Made by a program: the position numbers and the translations under genes. A DNA stretch of 64,000 bases, taken from JANQIO01 sp036351375 (GTDB lineage: Bacteria; Pseudomonadota; Gammaproteobacteria; Pseudomonadales; Halieaceae). Location: NCBI GenBank assembly GCA_036351375.1, contig JAZBOY010000092.1, forward strand, positions 1 through 64,000, in the 5' to 3' direction. This document shows positions 8,555-17,358 of this stretch, in pieces (position 1 is the stretch's first letter; every line of letters begins with the position of its first letter). A model generated the notes under the pieces. That model did no database searches. It saw only the letters and a list, made by a program, of their open reading frames with translations, and had not been told where the DNA came from.

Positions 8555-9505
8555 TTATTCCGTTTCCAGCCAGAGGGGAAGATTGCGCACCAGTCCGCTG
8601 CGGGTGTGGCCGCCTGACCACAGGGCGTAGAGCCTGCGGGTCCTCGTAAGCTCACGCGTGGCGATGAAACTGGCCAGCGCCGGCGGGCAGCCATGACCGC
8701 GCTCCTGCAGGCGCTCCCGCAGTGCCTCGGCCTGTGCATAGAGCTGCGCCAGGCGGGTGCCGCGGCTGCCCCGCGCCCGCCGCCACAGGTAGCGCAGGTT
8801 GAAGCCCTCGGCGCCGACGGCATTGTCTGCGTGCTGCCGGTAGTCCACCAGCGCCTCGGGGCAATGCTCCAGGCGCCCGGCGGCGGCGCACAGCAGCGCC
8901 AGCCACCAGTCGTGCATGGCTGCGGCAGGCGGCAGCGGCCAGGCCAGTTCCAGCGTCGCACGATTCACCAGGCTTGCGCAGCCGCTGACGTGGTTCTGGA
9001 CCAGCAGGCGGGGCAGCTGCGCCGCGGGAGACAGGTGCTGGTAGTCCAGAAAGGAATCGGCCAGGGGTGCGCCACAGGCATCCACGACGCGCATATCTGA
9101 AAATACCAGGGCGGGTATGTCGGTATCCCGGGGCAGCGCCGCCAACAGCCTGGACACCTTGTCCTGGTGCCAGATGTCATCCTGGTCGCAGAACAGGAAA
9201 ACCTCGGCGGTCGATCGGGTCAGTGCGTGGTCAACCAGGCCGGCGAAGTTGGCGAGAGCCCCCTCCGGTTGGTTGCCGGGGTTTTCCAGCAGGGTCACGC
9301 GCTCGCCGGCGCGCTGCCGAAATGCTGCGAGCAGTTCCGGCGTGGCGTCACTGGAGGCATCGTCGCGGATCACCCATTGCAGCGCCGGGTAGTCCTGGGC
9401 CAGCAAGGAGTTCAGCAGCTCTGGCAACCAGCGCTCGCCGTTGTGGGTAGCCAGCAATACGCTGGCCAGGGGCTGATCCCGGGTGTCCTGGTCGGTTTCC
9501 TGCAC
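8555..9505 (-). CDS. GT2 family glycosyltransferase
   Basis: This 316-residue GT-A glycosyltransferase opens with ASVLLATHNGERWLPELL and RDDASSDAT, and has the metal/nucleotide motif FCDQDDIW. The C-terminal AMHDWWLALLCAAAG block resembles rhamnosyltransferase-like GT2 enzymes. I place the start at GTG 9505 (VQETDQDTRDQ). Everything upstream in the same frame is low-complexity and overlaps the divergent methyltransferase gene; no in-frame ATG is better placed, so the start is uncertain. It is the outermost gene of the polysaccharide region and probably cytoplasmic, adding a deoxyhexose to a lipid-linked or ABC-exported glycan. It is followed on the same strand by the NRAMP gene. Confidence 0.82.
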   Translation of the reverse strand: MQETDQDTRDQPLASVLLATHNGERWLPELLNSLLAQDYPALQWVIRDDASSDATPELLAAFRQRAGERVTLLENPGNQPEGALANFAGLVDHALTRSTAEVFLFCDQDDIWHQDKVSRLLAALPRDTDIPALVFSDMRVVDACGAPLADSFLDYQHLSPAAQLPRLLVQNHVSGCASLVNRATLELAWPLPPAAAMHDWWLALLCAAAGRLEHCPEALVDYRQHADNAVGAEGFNLRYLWRRARGSRGTRLAQLYAQAEALRERLQERGHGCPPALASFIATRELTRTRRLYALWSGGHTRSGLVRNLPLWLETE

Positions 9506-9638
9506 GTGAGCTCTGGGGCGATTTATCAGGCCGCCATGGTAGCAGCGCCTACCGGTGCTGTCGTCGCGTCTGCCCCAGCGTTTGACCGCACCCACGGCGG
9601 GCGCGAGAATAGGCGCCTTTCCCGTTTTGGACCGCGCA

Positions 9639-10523
9639 ATGCATCCGACTATCACTACTGGCAGCAATACTGGCAGCAATACTGACAGCCCCGAGGCAGG
9701 CGGGCCACAGAGCCAGCTGGAAGCCCTGGCAGCCGAGGTCAACACACAGCTGGCCAGCGGCGATCGAGCGGCGGCACGCGCGGCCTGCGAGGCCATGTTC
9801 GCGCTGAACGGTGCCTACAACCAGGCCCATATGTTGATGGCGCGGGTGATGATGCCCGGTGAGAACTACGCGGCGATCCTCTCGCGGCTGCACCAGCATC
9901 TGCAGCCTGCGGGCTACGCCGAGATAGGCGTTGCGACCGGGGCTTCGATGGCGCTGGCGGGCGCCGACACGCGCTGCGTCGGCATCGACCCCTGCCCGCG
10001 GGTGACAGCCAGCATTGCGGCCCGGGCCAGGCTCTACCCGGTGACCAGCGACGATTTCTTTGCCCGCTACAACCTGTTCGAGGAGCTGGGGGTCGAGCGC
10101 CTGGACCTTGCCTTCATCGACGGTCTGCACTTGTTTGAGCAGGCGCTCAAGGATTTCATCAATCTGGAAAAGTACTCACACCCGGGTACGGTGGTCATGA
10201 TTCACGACTGCTACCCGCCCACTGAACTCAGCGCCGCCCGTGACCGGGTGATGGCCTACTGGGCCGGGGACGTCTGGCGGATGATCCCGCTGCTGATCAA
10301 GTACCGGCCCGACCTCGAGGTGAATGTGATCCCCGCGCTGCCCTCCGGGCTGGCCATGGTAACCGGGCTGGATGCCGGTTCCTCGGTGCTCGAGGAACGT
10401 TTCGACGACATCGTGGCGGAGTTCATGGCGCTGGAGTACAGCGAGCTGGAAGCGCGGCGTGAAGAACTGCTGCCGACCCTGGCCAACGACTGGCAGGTCA
10501 TCCTGGAGCAACTGCCGGGCTGA
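9639..10523 (+). CDS. class I SAM-dependent methyltransferase
   Basis: This 294-residue protein starts at ATG 9639, since the extra 28 codons of the longest reading look like non-coding intergenic sequence. Residues 70-200 form a Rossmann core with YAEIGVATGASMAL, the acidic strand end CVGIDPCPR, and LDLAFIDGLHLFEQALKD followed by VVMIHDCYPP. This is the Methyltransf_24 pattern seen in polysaccharide-cluster O-methyltransferases. The N-terminus contains a short repeat (TGSNTGSNTDS) encoded by a 12-base tandem repeat. The stop is directly adjacent to the convergent 1201-residue glycosyltransferase stop (10523/10524). The sugar substrate is unknown. Confidence 0.75.
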   Translation: MHPTITTGSNTGSNTDSPEAGGPQSQLEALAAEVNTQLASGDRAAARAACEAMFALNGAYNQAHMLMARVMMPGENYAAILSRLHQHLQPAGYAEIGVATGASMALAGADTRCVGIDPCPRVTASIAARARLYPVTSDDFFARYNLFEELGVERLDLAFIDGLHLFEQALKDFINLEKYSHPGTVVMIHDCYPPTELSAARDRVMAYWAGDVWRMIPLLIKYRPDLEVNVIPALPSGLAMVTGLDAGSSVLEERFDDIVAEFMALEYSELEARREELLPTLANDWQVILEQLPG

Positions 10524-13500
10524 TCAGGCGCGTGGCGGCCAGGCCATGTCGAAGCTCTCGTAGGCGAGGGTCAGGTTCGGGTTATAGGCGGGGTCCTCCC
10601 GCAGGCGCTGCCCCCACTTCTCGATCATGAAGTCGCGCTCACGTTCAAAGCGCAGCCGGCGCTCGCCGGTTTCCCGGCCGCGAGAGACGGACTCGAAGTG
10701 ATAGAGCTGGGCGTAGGGAGTCCACAGGTTGCGATAGCCTGCGTCCACCAGCTTCAGGCACAGGTCGACATCATTGAAGGCCACCGCCAGGTTTTCCTCG
10801 TCCATGCCGTCCACCGCCAGGTAGGCCTCCCGGCGCAGCGCCAGGCAGGCGGCGGTGACGGCGCTGTAATTCTGCACCAGCCGCAGCCGGCCCATGTGCC
10901 CGGTCTCGTGCTTGTAGAAGCCGCGGAAGGCGTGTCCCGCCACGGCATCGGGGCCGACGCCCAGCACCACGCCGCCGTGTTGCACATAGTCGCTAGCAAA
11001 GAACAGCTTGGCGCCCACCGCGCCGACCCCTTCCCGGCAAGCCTGGCTGGTCATCTCTGTCAGCCAGTCGCCGTTGATCACTTCGACGTCATTATTCATC
11101 AGCACCAGGATGTCTGCCGTTGACTGCGCGGCACCGAAATTCATGATGGCCGAGAAGTTGAACTCGCGATCGTAAGGCAGCACCCGCACCCGTTCATCCT
11201 GCGCAAGTGATTGCAGGTACTCGAGACAGGCCGGATCGCTGCTGCCGTTGTCGATGATGGTGAGCCGATAGTAGGGGTAGTCGGTGCGCTCCAGTACGCT
11301 GCGGACACAGTGGGACAGCACCGCCAGGGAATCCCGGGTCGGCATCAGGATTTCAACGCTGGGCGCCGGCTCCGGCAGGCGGTAACGCAGCCGATAGGCC
11401 ATGCCCAGCTCGGACAGTTCCACCTCGGCCTCGAGAGCGTTGCGCTGCACGTGGTCCTCGAGCGCACGCCGCCCGGCGTCCACGGCGTAGTCCTTGTGCT
11501 CGATATCGTCGGCGGTGGAGCCCTCCACCGCGCGCCAGTGGTACAGCACCCGGGGAATGTGGTGAATCTGCTGTGGCGTTACAGCGGCGCTGGCGCGCAG
11601 CACCAGGTCGTAGTCCTGGGCGCCTTCGAACCCTTCCCGCAGGCCACCCAGCTCGTTGAGCAGATTCCGCTCGATCACCACCAGGTGACAGAAGTAGTTG
11701 ATCGAAGCCAGGAAGTCCGGGTTCCAGTCCGGCTTGAAGTGCGGCCGCAGGGGCTGGTCGTCAGCGTCGATGATGTCCTCGTCGCTGTACAGCAGCTTTG
11801 GCGGCTCCGCCTGCTGCAATACCTCAGCGACCTCATACAGGGCATTGGGCGTCAGTTCGTCGTCGTGGTCCATGAAGGCGACATAGTCACCGTCGGCCAG
11901 CGCGATGGCGTCGTTGGTGGCGGCGCTGATGTGCCCGTTGCTGTCGCGCCAGTGCAGTCGAATGCGTTCGTCTCTTGCCGCCAGGCGCTCGAGCGCTGCG
12001 CGGGTCTCTTCCCGGGTCGAGCAGTCGTCGGCGATGCACAGGCTCCAGTGGGGGTAGCTCTGGCGCAGCACAGACTCCACCGCCCTGGTCAGTAGCTCGG
12101 GGGGTGTGTTGTAGGTGGGCATCACCACGGAGAGTCGCGGCGCGCTTTCCCGCTCCGCTGCCAGTTGGCGTTGTTCGGCAAGGGTGGCGGAGCTGACGCG
12201 GCCAAACTTTTCCCACCAGTCGGAATACTCTCGATGGCTGCCGAGCCGGGGGAAGTTCTCAAGCCAGATCGCCAGGTCTTCGCGGGCCCGCTCCAGCACC
12301 CAGGGGAGGCCAAAGCAGCGGTAGAACCAGGCCCAGTGCCAGTGATCCTCCAGCGCCTGTACCAGGGGCCCAAAGCGGCGCAGGGTGAAACTCTCAATGC
12401 GCAGTCGGCAATCGAGCCGACTGGGGGCGACCACCAGCCCCTGCAGGTCTTCCGGAAACTTCAGGGTGCCGAAAATCGCCCGGCCGTTGCGGTCCTCGTG
12501 GACCGGCGCCTTCACTTCCTGTAGCTCGCCTTCGATGACCTCGTAGAGCTTGGGGCCCCACAGGCGACCCTCGCATTCGTAACCCAGATTGAAAAACACC
12601 GTCTCGCCGCGCAGTTCCCCGGGGGTCGGGAAGTAAAGGTGCCCGCTATCGCCGGTCATGCGCAGCCAGCCGTCGCTCTCGCGTTCTCCATGGGTTACCG
12701 CATCCAGCGCCAGCGGCACGGCTGGGGGTATGATCTGCCGCAGGCGCCCAAGCAGTCGGCGCACATAGCCGAGCAGGCCAGGTTTCGAAGTGGGGCCCGG
12801 CGGTGATGATTTCAGTGCTGCGATTTCTGCCTCCCGGGTGGCTAACTGGTCCTTGAGCATGGCGATTTCCCCGGCCAGGCCGCGGCGGTGGGCGCGCTGC
12901 TCCACCAGTTGGTCGGCGAGCTCCGACAGCCGTTGCGTGCTGCCTGCGAAAGCCTCCAGCAGAGCGGTGTAGTCCTGGCTCATGGGCCAGCTCTGTTCGA
13001 TATGCACCTCGATGCTTCTCGGTCGGGTGACCCCGAGCAGAGGTTGCAGCGGCACCTCGAACCAGGCGTTGCCATCCTGGCACAGGAGGCGGTAGCGCCT
13101 GCCCTCGTGGCTGGCCACCAGGTTCTGGCACAGGGCGCTGTCCAGTTCCGCTGTCTCGCACAGATCAACCATCGTATCCCCGGCCCGCACTTCGAAGCGT
13201 TCGAGGTGTACTACGCCGGCGCGGTCGGCGGGAAAGTACCGCAGCACTTCGATACCGGCGGCATCTTCGATGTGAAACGCCAGCCGGTTGTCATCCGCGT
13301 TGAGGCTGGCCCACTGGCGTTCCAGCTTGTGTTCGCCGTGCTGCAGATCGCCCTCGCTCATCCAGAACAGGCGGGTCTCAAAGCGGTTGATGACACCCGT
13401 GGTCGGCGAATTGCCGGTGCATGCATTGACTGCGTAGTCGGCATCGGCTACCTGCACGCGCAGCACATACTGGTATACCAGTGAGTCCGGGCGCGACAGC

Positions 13501-14129
13501 AGGGCATTGACCAGTGAAGCGGGCAGCAGCTCCGGTGCAAATTGACCAAATTCGGTGGCGTGCAGCGGCCTCTCGACGGCTTGCACCTCGTTGACCTGGA
13601 ATCCCAGCTCATCGAGGAAGCGGCACAGTGAATCGCGGGTGTAGAAGCGTACGTGGGTGTCGTCGAGGATACCCTCGTCACGGTAGTCGAAGCGCCCCTC
13701 AAGCAGGTCCAGCACCACGCCGGCATAGCCTATGTTGGGTACCGACAGCAACATCTCACCGTCGGGCTTGAGCCGTTCTGCCGCCCGCCGCAGTGCAGCT
13801 TCTCGATCGCGGACGTGTTCCAGCACATCGGCCAGCACCACATAGTCGTAGCCTTGCGCAGGAAATGCCGTGAGGGACTCGGCCTGTTCCAGGTCCGCTT
13901 CCTGCAGTTCCCGGTAGTGGGGCCGTGCCCGCGCAATATGCTCCGCGGACAGCTCGATGCCGTCGACCGTGCACTGCTTTTCCCGTGACAGGAAGGCGCC
14001 CAGTTCGCCGCTGCCAACGCCGAGGTCCAGCACGGTGGCGCCGGCGGGAATCATCGCCGCCAGCCTGGACAGGGAGTCCTCGGCGCCTTCGCGAATCTCG
14101 CGCTGGTATTTGAGGCGGTTATCCGTCAT
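10524..14129 (-). CDS. large fusion: SAM methyltransferase, coiled coil, two GT2 glycosyltransferase domains
   Basis: This 1201-residue multidomain protein starts at ATG 14129, overlapping the preceding sulfotransferase-like gene by 11 bases. Residues ~20-200 are a class I methyltransferase (TVLDLGVGSGELGAFL, LADVLEHVRDRE). Residues ~230-390 and ~470-620 are non-enzymatic regions I do not recognise, separated by a coiled coil near 405-460. A first GT2 domain begins near 670 (LSVVMPTYNTPPELL, FMDHDDELT). A second begins near 925 (EILMPTRDSLAVL, DNGSSD, LMNNDVEV, FNDVDLCLKL). Such fusions extend and methyl-modify glycan chains in O-antigen or capsule loci, acting at the cytoplasmic membrane face. 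The two GT domains may make alternating linkages; the methyl group could cap the chain. Confidence 0.85.
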   Translation of the reverse strand: MTDNRLKYQREIREGAEDSLSRLAAMIPAGATVLDLGVGSGELGAFLSREKQCTVDGIELSAEHIARARPHYRELQEADLEQAESLTAFPAQGYDYVVLADVLEHVRDREAALRRAAERLKPDGEMLLSVPNIGYAGVVLDLLEGRFDYRDEGILDDTHVRFYTRDSLCRFLDELGFQVNEVQAVERPLHATEFGQFAPELLPASLVNALLSRPDSLVYQYVLRVQVADADYAVNACTGNSPTTGVINRFETRLFWMSEGDLQHGEHKLERQWASLNADDNRLAFHIEDAAGIEVLRYFPADRAGVVHLERFEVRAGDTMVDLCETAELDSALCQNLVASHEGRRYRLLCQDGNAWFEVPLQPLLGVTRPRSIEVHIEQSWPMSQDYTALLEAFAGSTQRLSELADQLVEQRAHRRGLAGEIAMLKDQLATREAEIAALKSSPPGPTSKPGLLGYVRRLLGRLRQIIPPAVPLALDAVTHGERESDGWLRMTGDSGHLYFPTPGELRGETVFFNLGYECEGRLWGPKLYEVIEGELQEVKAPVHEDRNGRAIFGTLKFPEDLQGLVVAPSRLDCRLRIESFTLRRFGPLVQALEDHWHWAWFYRCFGLPWVLERAREDLAIWLENFPRLGSHREYSDWWEKFGRVSSATLAEQRQLAAERESAPRLSVVMPTYNTPPELLTRAVESVLRQSYPHWSLCIADDCSTREETRAALERLAARDERIRLHWRDSNGHISAATNDAIALADGDYVAFMDHDDELTPNALYEVAEVLQQAEPPKLLYSDEDIIDADDQPLRPHFKPDWNPDFLASINYFCHLVVIERNLLNELGGLREGFEGAQDYDLVLRASAAVTPQQIHHIPRVLYHWRAVEGSTADDIEHKDYAVDAGRRALEDHVQRNALEAEVELSELGMAYRLRYRLPEPAPSVEILMPTRDSLAVLSHCVRSVLERTDYPYYRLTIIDNGSSDPACLEYLQSLAQDERVRVLPYDREFNFSAIMNFGAAQSTADILVLMNNDVEVINGDWLTEMTSQACREGVGAVGAKLFFASDYVQHGGVVLGVGPDAVAGHAFRGFYKHETGHMGRLRLVQNYSAVTAACLALRREAYLAVDGMDEENLAVAFNDVDLCLKLVDAGYRNLWTPYAQLYHFESVSRGRETGERRLRFERERDFMIEKWGQRLREDPAYNPNLTLAYESFDMAWPPRA

Positions 14130-15105
14130 GGCCCTGTCCCGCCGCATCTGCCGGCAGCTCCACTGTCAGCGGACAGCCTTCCAGCGCGTCAAAGTCTTCG
14201 GTGGCCTGCACAGAGAGCTGGTCACCGCTGCTGAGGCTGCCCGCCGGCAGCTTGAAGCAGAAGCCGCAGGGCAGTCCCTCAGGCTGTGCGGCCGGCTGTT
14301 GCGGGCAGGGGGCCAGTGTGTCTGTCGACAGGTCGGCGACGGCAGTGGCGACCGGCGCATCGTTGATTCGCAGCTCCAGCGTGGCGGGAGGCTTCAGCGG
14401 AAAGTTGTAACGCGCCCAGCCCTGCACCCGGTCATGGGAGATGCCGGTAATCGCCCCCGAAGCCTTGGTGGTGCGGGTGGCGTCCAGGTAGTCCTCTGGC
14501 GCGGGCCGGATGAAATCGATCGCCGCCTGCCGCGCCGCCGGCTCCACGGTGCCGGGCAGCAGTTCGATCAGGCGGTCTACCAACTGGGCAGGGCTCGCCA
14601 TCAATTTTTCGTATGAGACCAACAGGGCGTTGGGCTTCTCGCCGTCGAGGAAGTCGATAATGCGCTCGTTGTCAGACAGCAGCTTGTCCATGGTAAGGAA
14701 GACATCGACGCCGCCGGAAATACGCGTGCGCTGGGCCGCGGCAAACACGTCGCGGAACACCACGATATAGACCGGCTTGCGAAACAGGTGGTGAACATCC
14801 TGTACATGGTAGAGCAATCGCGGGCGCTTGAATGCCCAGACCGGATGCTCGGCGTTGTATTCCTGAATAATGTTCCCGGCGGCGTCCACGCCGTCGGTCT
14901 CGATGGCATTGGCGAGATTGACGTCTTCGAATACCGGGGCCGCCGACAGGGCGCCGGTGAAAACGCCGAGCCGGTCGAGGGCGCCGGCCACCGCCGAGGT
15001 GCCGCCCCGGGCCGTGCCCAGCACCACCAGGGTTCGCTCTGCGCTGGCTTCTATTTCGCCAAGCGTGGCGAGGCCGGGGTTGTTCATGGAGGCCAGCTCA
15101 GTCAC
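14119..15105 (-). CDS. sulfotransferase-type P-loop protein with C-terminal accessory module
   Basis: In this 328-residue protein the N-terminal strand and P-loop read TLVVLGTARGGTSAVAGAL, matching the PAPS-binding loop of sulfotransferases. FRDVFAAAQRTRISGG supplies a 3'-phosphate-binding-like Arg/Ser block, and LLVSYEKLMASP is also typical. From about residue 225 a separate beta-rich module begins (RVQGWARYNFPLK ... LELRINDAPVATAVADL). The same module recurs in the next gene and in the 250-residue protein at 20.3-21.1 kb. It is a tandem paralogue of the gene at 15098-16093, overlapping it by 8 bases. It probably sulfates a sugar before export; sulfate transfer itself is inferred. Confidence 0.72.
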   Translation of the reverse strand: MTELASMNNPGLATLGEIEASAERTLVVLGTARGGTSAVAGALDRLGVFTGALSAAPVFEDVNLANAIETDGVDAAGNIIQEYNAEHPVWAFKRPRLLYHVQDVHHLFRKPVYIVVFRDVFAAAQRTRISGGVDVFLTMDKLLSDNERIIDFLDGEKPNALLVSYEKLMASPAQLVDRLIELLPGTVEPAARQAAIDFIRPAPEDYLDATRTTKASGAITGISHDRVQGWARYNFPLKPPATLELRINDAPVATAVADLSTDTLAPCPQQPAAQPEGLPCGFCFKLPAGSLSSGDQLSVQATEDFDALEGCPLTVELPADAAGQGHDG

Positions 15106-16093
15106 GGTGCATCCCCAGCAGATGGCGCAGCCTGCTGAACAAGCCCTCCGGTTGGTAGGTAATGGGACTGTTGGTGATGTCGAAGGGATCGCCGGTGACC
15201 ACCGCCCGTACCACGTCGCCGCGCTTCAGCGGCTGCTCAAGGAAGACATCAAAGGCGCAGCAGCCGTCGGCGCTGATGCCCATGTCTGCCAGGTCTTCGC
15301 GGTACTGGTCGGCGTGCACCCTGGCTACTTCGCGGCCGTTCACCTCGATCGCCACATCCGCCTGGCGGCGATGGGTGAGGTACTGGGCCCAACCGCGCAC
15401 GCGCCGCCGCTCGACGATATCCAGCCGGCCGCGACTCTTGTTGTTGCGGGTATGGTCCAGGTACTCCGCAGGGCTGGCCTCGATGGCGGCCAGCGCCTGT
15501 TCGCGGTTACCGTCTTCGCAGCCGCTGAAAGCGGCCAGGGCATCGACGAAGGCGGCCGGGCTTTCCAGCAGCTTTTCATAGCTCACCAGCAGTGCCGGCG
15601 CCGGGCAGGTCCTCAGAAAATCCTTGATTCGGCGGTATTCCGCCAGCGTTCTGCGCATGGTGCCGAGCAGGTCTGCCTCGCTGGACAGCTGTGCCCGTAC
15701 GGCGGTGGCGAGCGGGTCGCGAAACACGGCCACGTAGCGAACGTTGCCGAGGTGCGGGTGGTAGCGTTCCACGTAGCGGCTGAAGGCGGGGCGCTTGAAG
15801 CCCCAGGGTGAAGCGGCGCTGCGCTCCTTGATCAGCGCCAGCGCATCGGCTTCCCGGTCTGCTTCCACCGCCAGTGCCAGTTCGAGGTCTTCATAGACGG
15901 GCGGCAGCGCGCCCCGGCCCATGGAGACGCCAAGTGCATCCAGGGTGGCGGCCACCGCCGAGGTGCCGCCGCGAGCGGCACCCAGCACCACGATCGCTAC
16001 AGGGGTCTGCGGCGCCAGCCGGTCGCTGTTCAGTACTTCAATGCCGCTATTGACCAGGTCGCGCAAGGCCGCCTGTCGCTGTGTGTCTGTCAC
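15098..16093 (-). CDS. sulfotransferase-type P-loop protein, tandem paralogue
   Basis: This 331-residue protein is clearly homologous to the downstream gene at 14119-15105. Its P-loop is VLGAARGGTSAVAATLDALG, its middle block FRDPLATAVRAQLSSE, and LLVSYEKLLESPAAF follows. The C-terminal module reads RVRGWAQYLTHRRQADVAIE, then VNGREVARVHADQYREDLAD. This is nearly the same pattern as the second half of the 250-residue protein at 20311-21063. The gene lies 6 bases after the methyltransferase at 16100-17209 and overlaps the next gene by 8 bases, so all four minus-strand genes from 17209 to 10524 form one operon. Likely cytoplasmic sugar sulfation; the acceptor is unknown. Confidence 0.72.
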   Translation of the reverse strand: MTDTQRQAALRDLVNSGIEVLNSDRLAPQTPVAIVVLGAARGGTSAVAATLDALGVSMGRGALPPVYEDLELALAVEADREADALALIKERSAASPWGFKRPAFSRYVERYHPHLGNVRYVAVFRDPLATAVRAQLSSEADLLGTMRRTLAEYRRIKDFLRTCPAPALLVSYEKLLESPAAFVDALAAFSGCEDGNREQALAAIEASPAEYLDHTRNNKSRGRLDIVERRRVRGWAQYLTHRRQADVAIEVNGREVARVHADQYREDLADMGISADGCCAFDVFLEQPLKRGDVVRAVVTGDPFDITNSPITYQPEGLFSRLRHLLGMHRD

Positions 16094-16099
16094 CAGGTG

Positions 16100-17209
16100 T
16101 CAGCCGGGCTTCCGGCCCCAGGCGTAGACCCACATGTCGTCGTCGGCGTGATGCCTGACGTCCTCGAAGCCTGCCATCGTCAGGAAGTGACAGAGCTCCT
16201 GCGGGGTGGAGGATTTGCTGATGTTGGCCGGTCGCTGCAGGGGGTGGTAGTCGAGCATATTCTTCATGAAGAAGTCCCAGCCCTCCGCCGACAGCAGGTT
16301 GTAGTTGTCCACGTAAAGTCGGCCGCCAGGGCGCAACACCCGTTTGGCCTCGCAGATATAGTTGAAGCGGTCCCACTCATCCAGGTGCATGAATACAACG
16401 GTGCAGTACACCATGTCGATACTGTCGTCCTCGATGCCGGACAGGTCCCAACCGTTCAGGGACTGGTAGTCCACGTTATCGAGGTCGGTGGTGCGGCTGC
16501 GGGCATGGTCCAACATGTTTTCCGACACGTCGGCGCCGATCCAGCGTTTGCAAAGGGGTGACAGCGTGCGTGCCATGCGGCCGACGCCGCAGCCGATTTC
16601 GAGAATCGTATCCTCCGGGTTTACGCCCACACTGTGCTGCAACACCTGCAGGGTGAACTGCGAGGTGCGCTCGAACTCTGCCTCATCGGTGTAGCCGGCA
16701 ACGGAAATCTTGGCGTCGTTTTCATTGTCGGACACCGCATTCCAGGTGTCTTTGTAGTTGCCGCGACTGGTCTCCGCCTCGCGCGCGGTGGCGTCCGCCT
16801 GCCAGCGCATGGAGCCGAAGTCGCGGGCGCGGAACTCGATGGGCCCGGAGCTGAAGCTGTCGTTGATCACCTCGAAGGTCAGCACGTAGTCGTCGCCGCG
16901 CTGGCCGGGAATGTCCAGCTCGAAGTCGAATCCACAGGTCAGGCTCGCCTCGCGGGACTGGTGGGCAAAATGTGCCACCACGTCAGGGCGCTCGACTGTC
17001 ATCGCGTGCTCGGACTGTGTACCGTCGGCGGCGGTCACCAGCACCCGGGCCGGGCCGTCACCAAAACTCGCCGCCCAGCCGCGAAACTGCACGCGGCGCG
17101 GCTTGTGGATAAACGTCCATTGCCGCGGCGAGTCGAAACAGTATTCCAGTGTGGATGTGGTGCCGGGAGTGGTGTCGTTGCGGGGCAGGGTTGCGGTTTG
17201 CAGGGTCAT
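16100..17209 (-). CDS. SAM methyltransferase with N-terminal beta-rich accessory module
   Basis: The protein has 369 residues. The C-terminal half is a textbook class I methyltransferase: DTILEIGCGVGRMARTL, GADVSENMLDHAR, DMVYCTVVFMHLDEWD and a VLRPGGRLYVDNYN block. The first ~140 residues are a separate module (TLEYCFDSPRQW, VQFRGWAASFGD, VERPDVVAHFA, CGFDFELDIP). The module also appears at the start of the 250-residue protein at 20311 and at the end of the SGNH-like protein at 18746. The start ATG 17209 (MTLQTATLPRND) is first in the operon that continues through the two sulfotransferase-like genes. The module may bind the growing glycan so that the enzyme methylates the right position; this is inference. 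Confidence 0.8.
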   Translation of the reverse strand: MTLQTATLPRNDTTPGTTSTLEYCFDSPRQWTFIHKPRRVQFRGWAASFGDGPARVLVTAADGTQSEHAMTVERPDVVAHFAHQSREASLTCGFDFELDIPGQRGDDYVLTFEVINDSFSSGPIEFRARDFGSMRWQADATAREAETSRGNYKDTWNAVSDNENDAKISVAGYTDEAEFERTSQFTLQVLQHSVGVNPEDTILEIGCGVGRMARTLSPLCKRWIGADVSENMLDHARSRTTDLDNVDYQSLNGWDLSGIEDDSIDMVYCTVVFMHLDEWDRFNYICEAKRVLRPGGRLYVDNYNLLSAEGWDFFMKNMLDYHPLQRPANISKSSTPQELCHFLTMAGFEDVRHHADDDMWVYAWGRKPG

Positions 17210-17358
17210 GCGTCTGGCCGGGTTGTGAATCGGTGCCCGTGCGGTGAAGTTCGTCGCATCTGGAGCGTTCCAGAATCACCAAATTGAGCGCTACGGGATT
17301 CTACTCTAAAATCCGCGACAAACAATTCCAACGGACCGGCAAGAGCGCCTTCCCGGGC

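Noticed and set aside
8555..9796. 413-residue version of the GT2 gene
   Set aside because: The first 97 codons are low-complexity, overlap the divergent methyltransferase gene and precede any recognisable domain, so a downstream GTG start was used.
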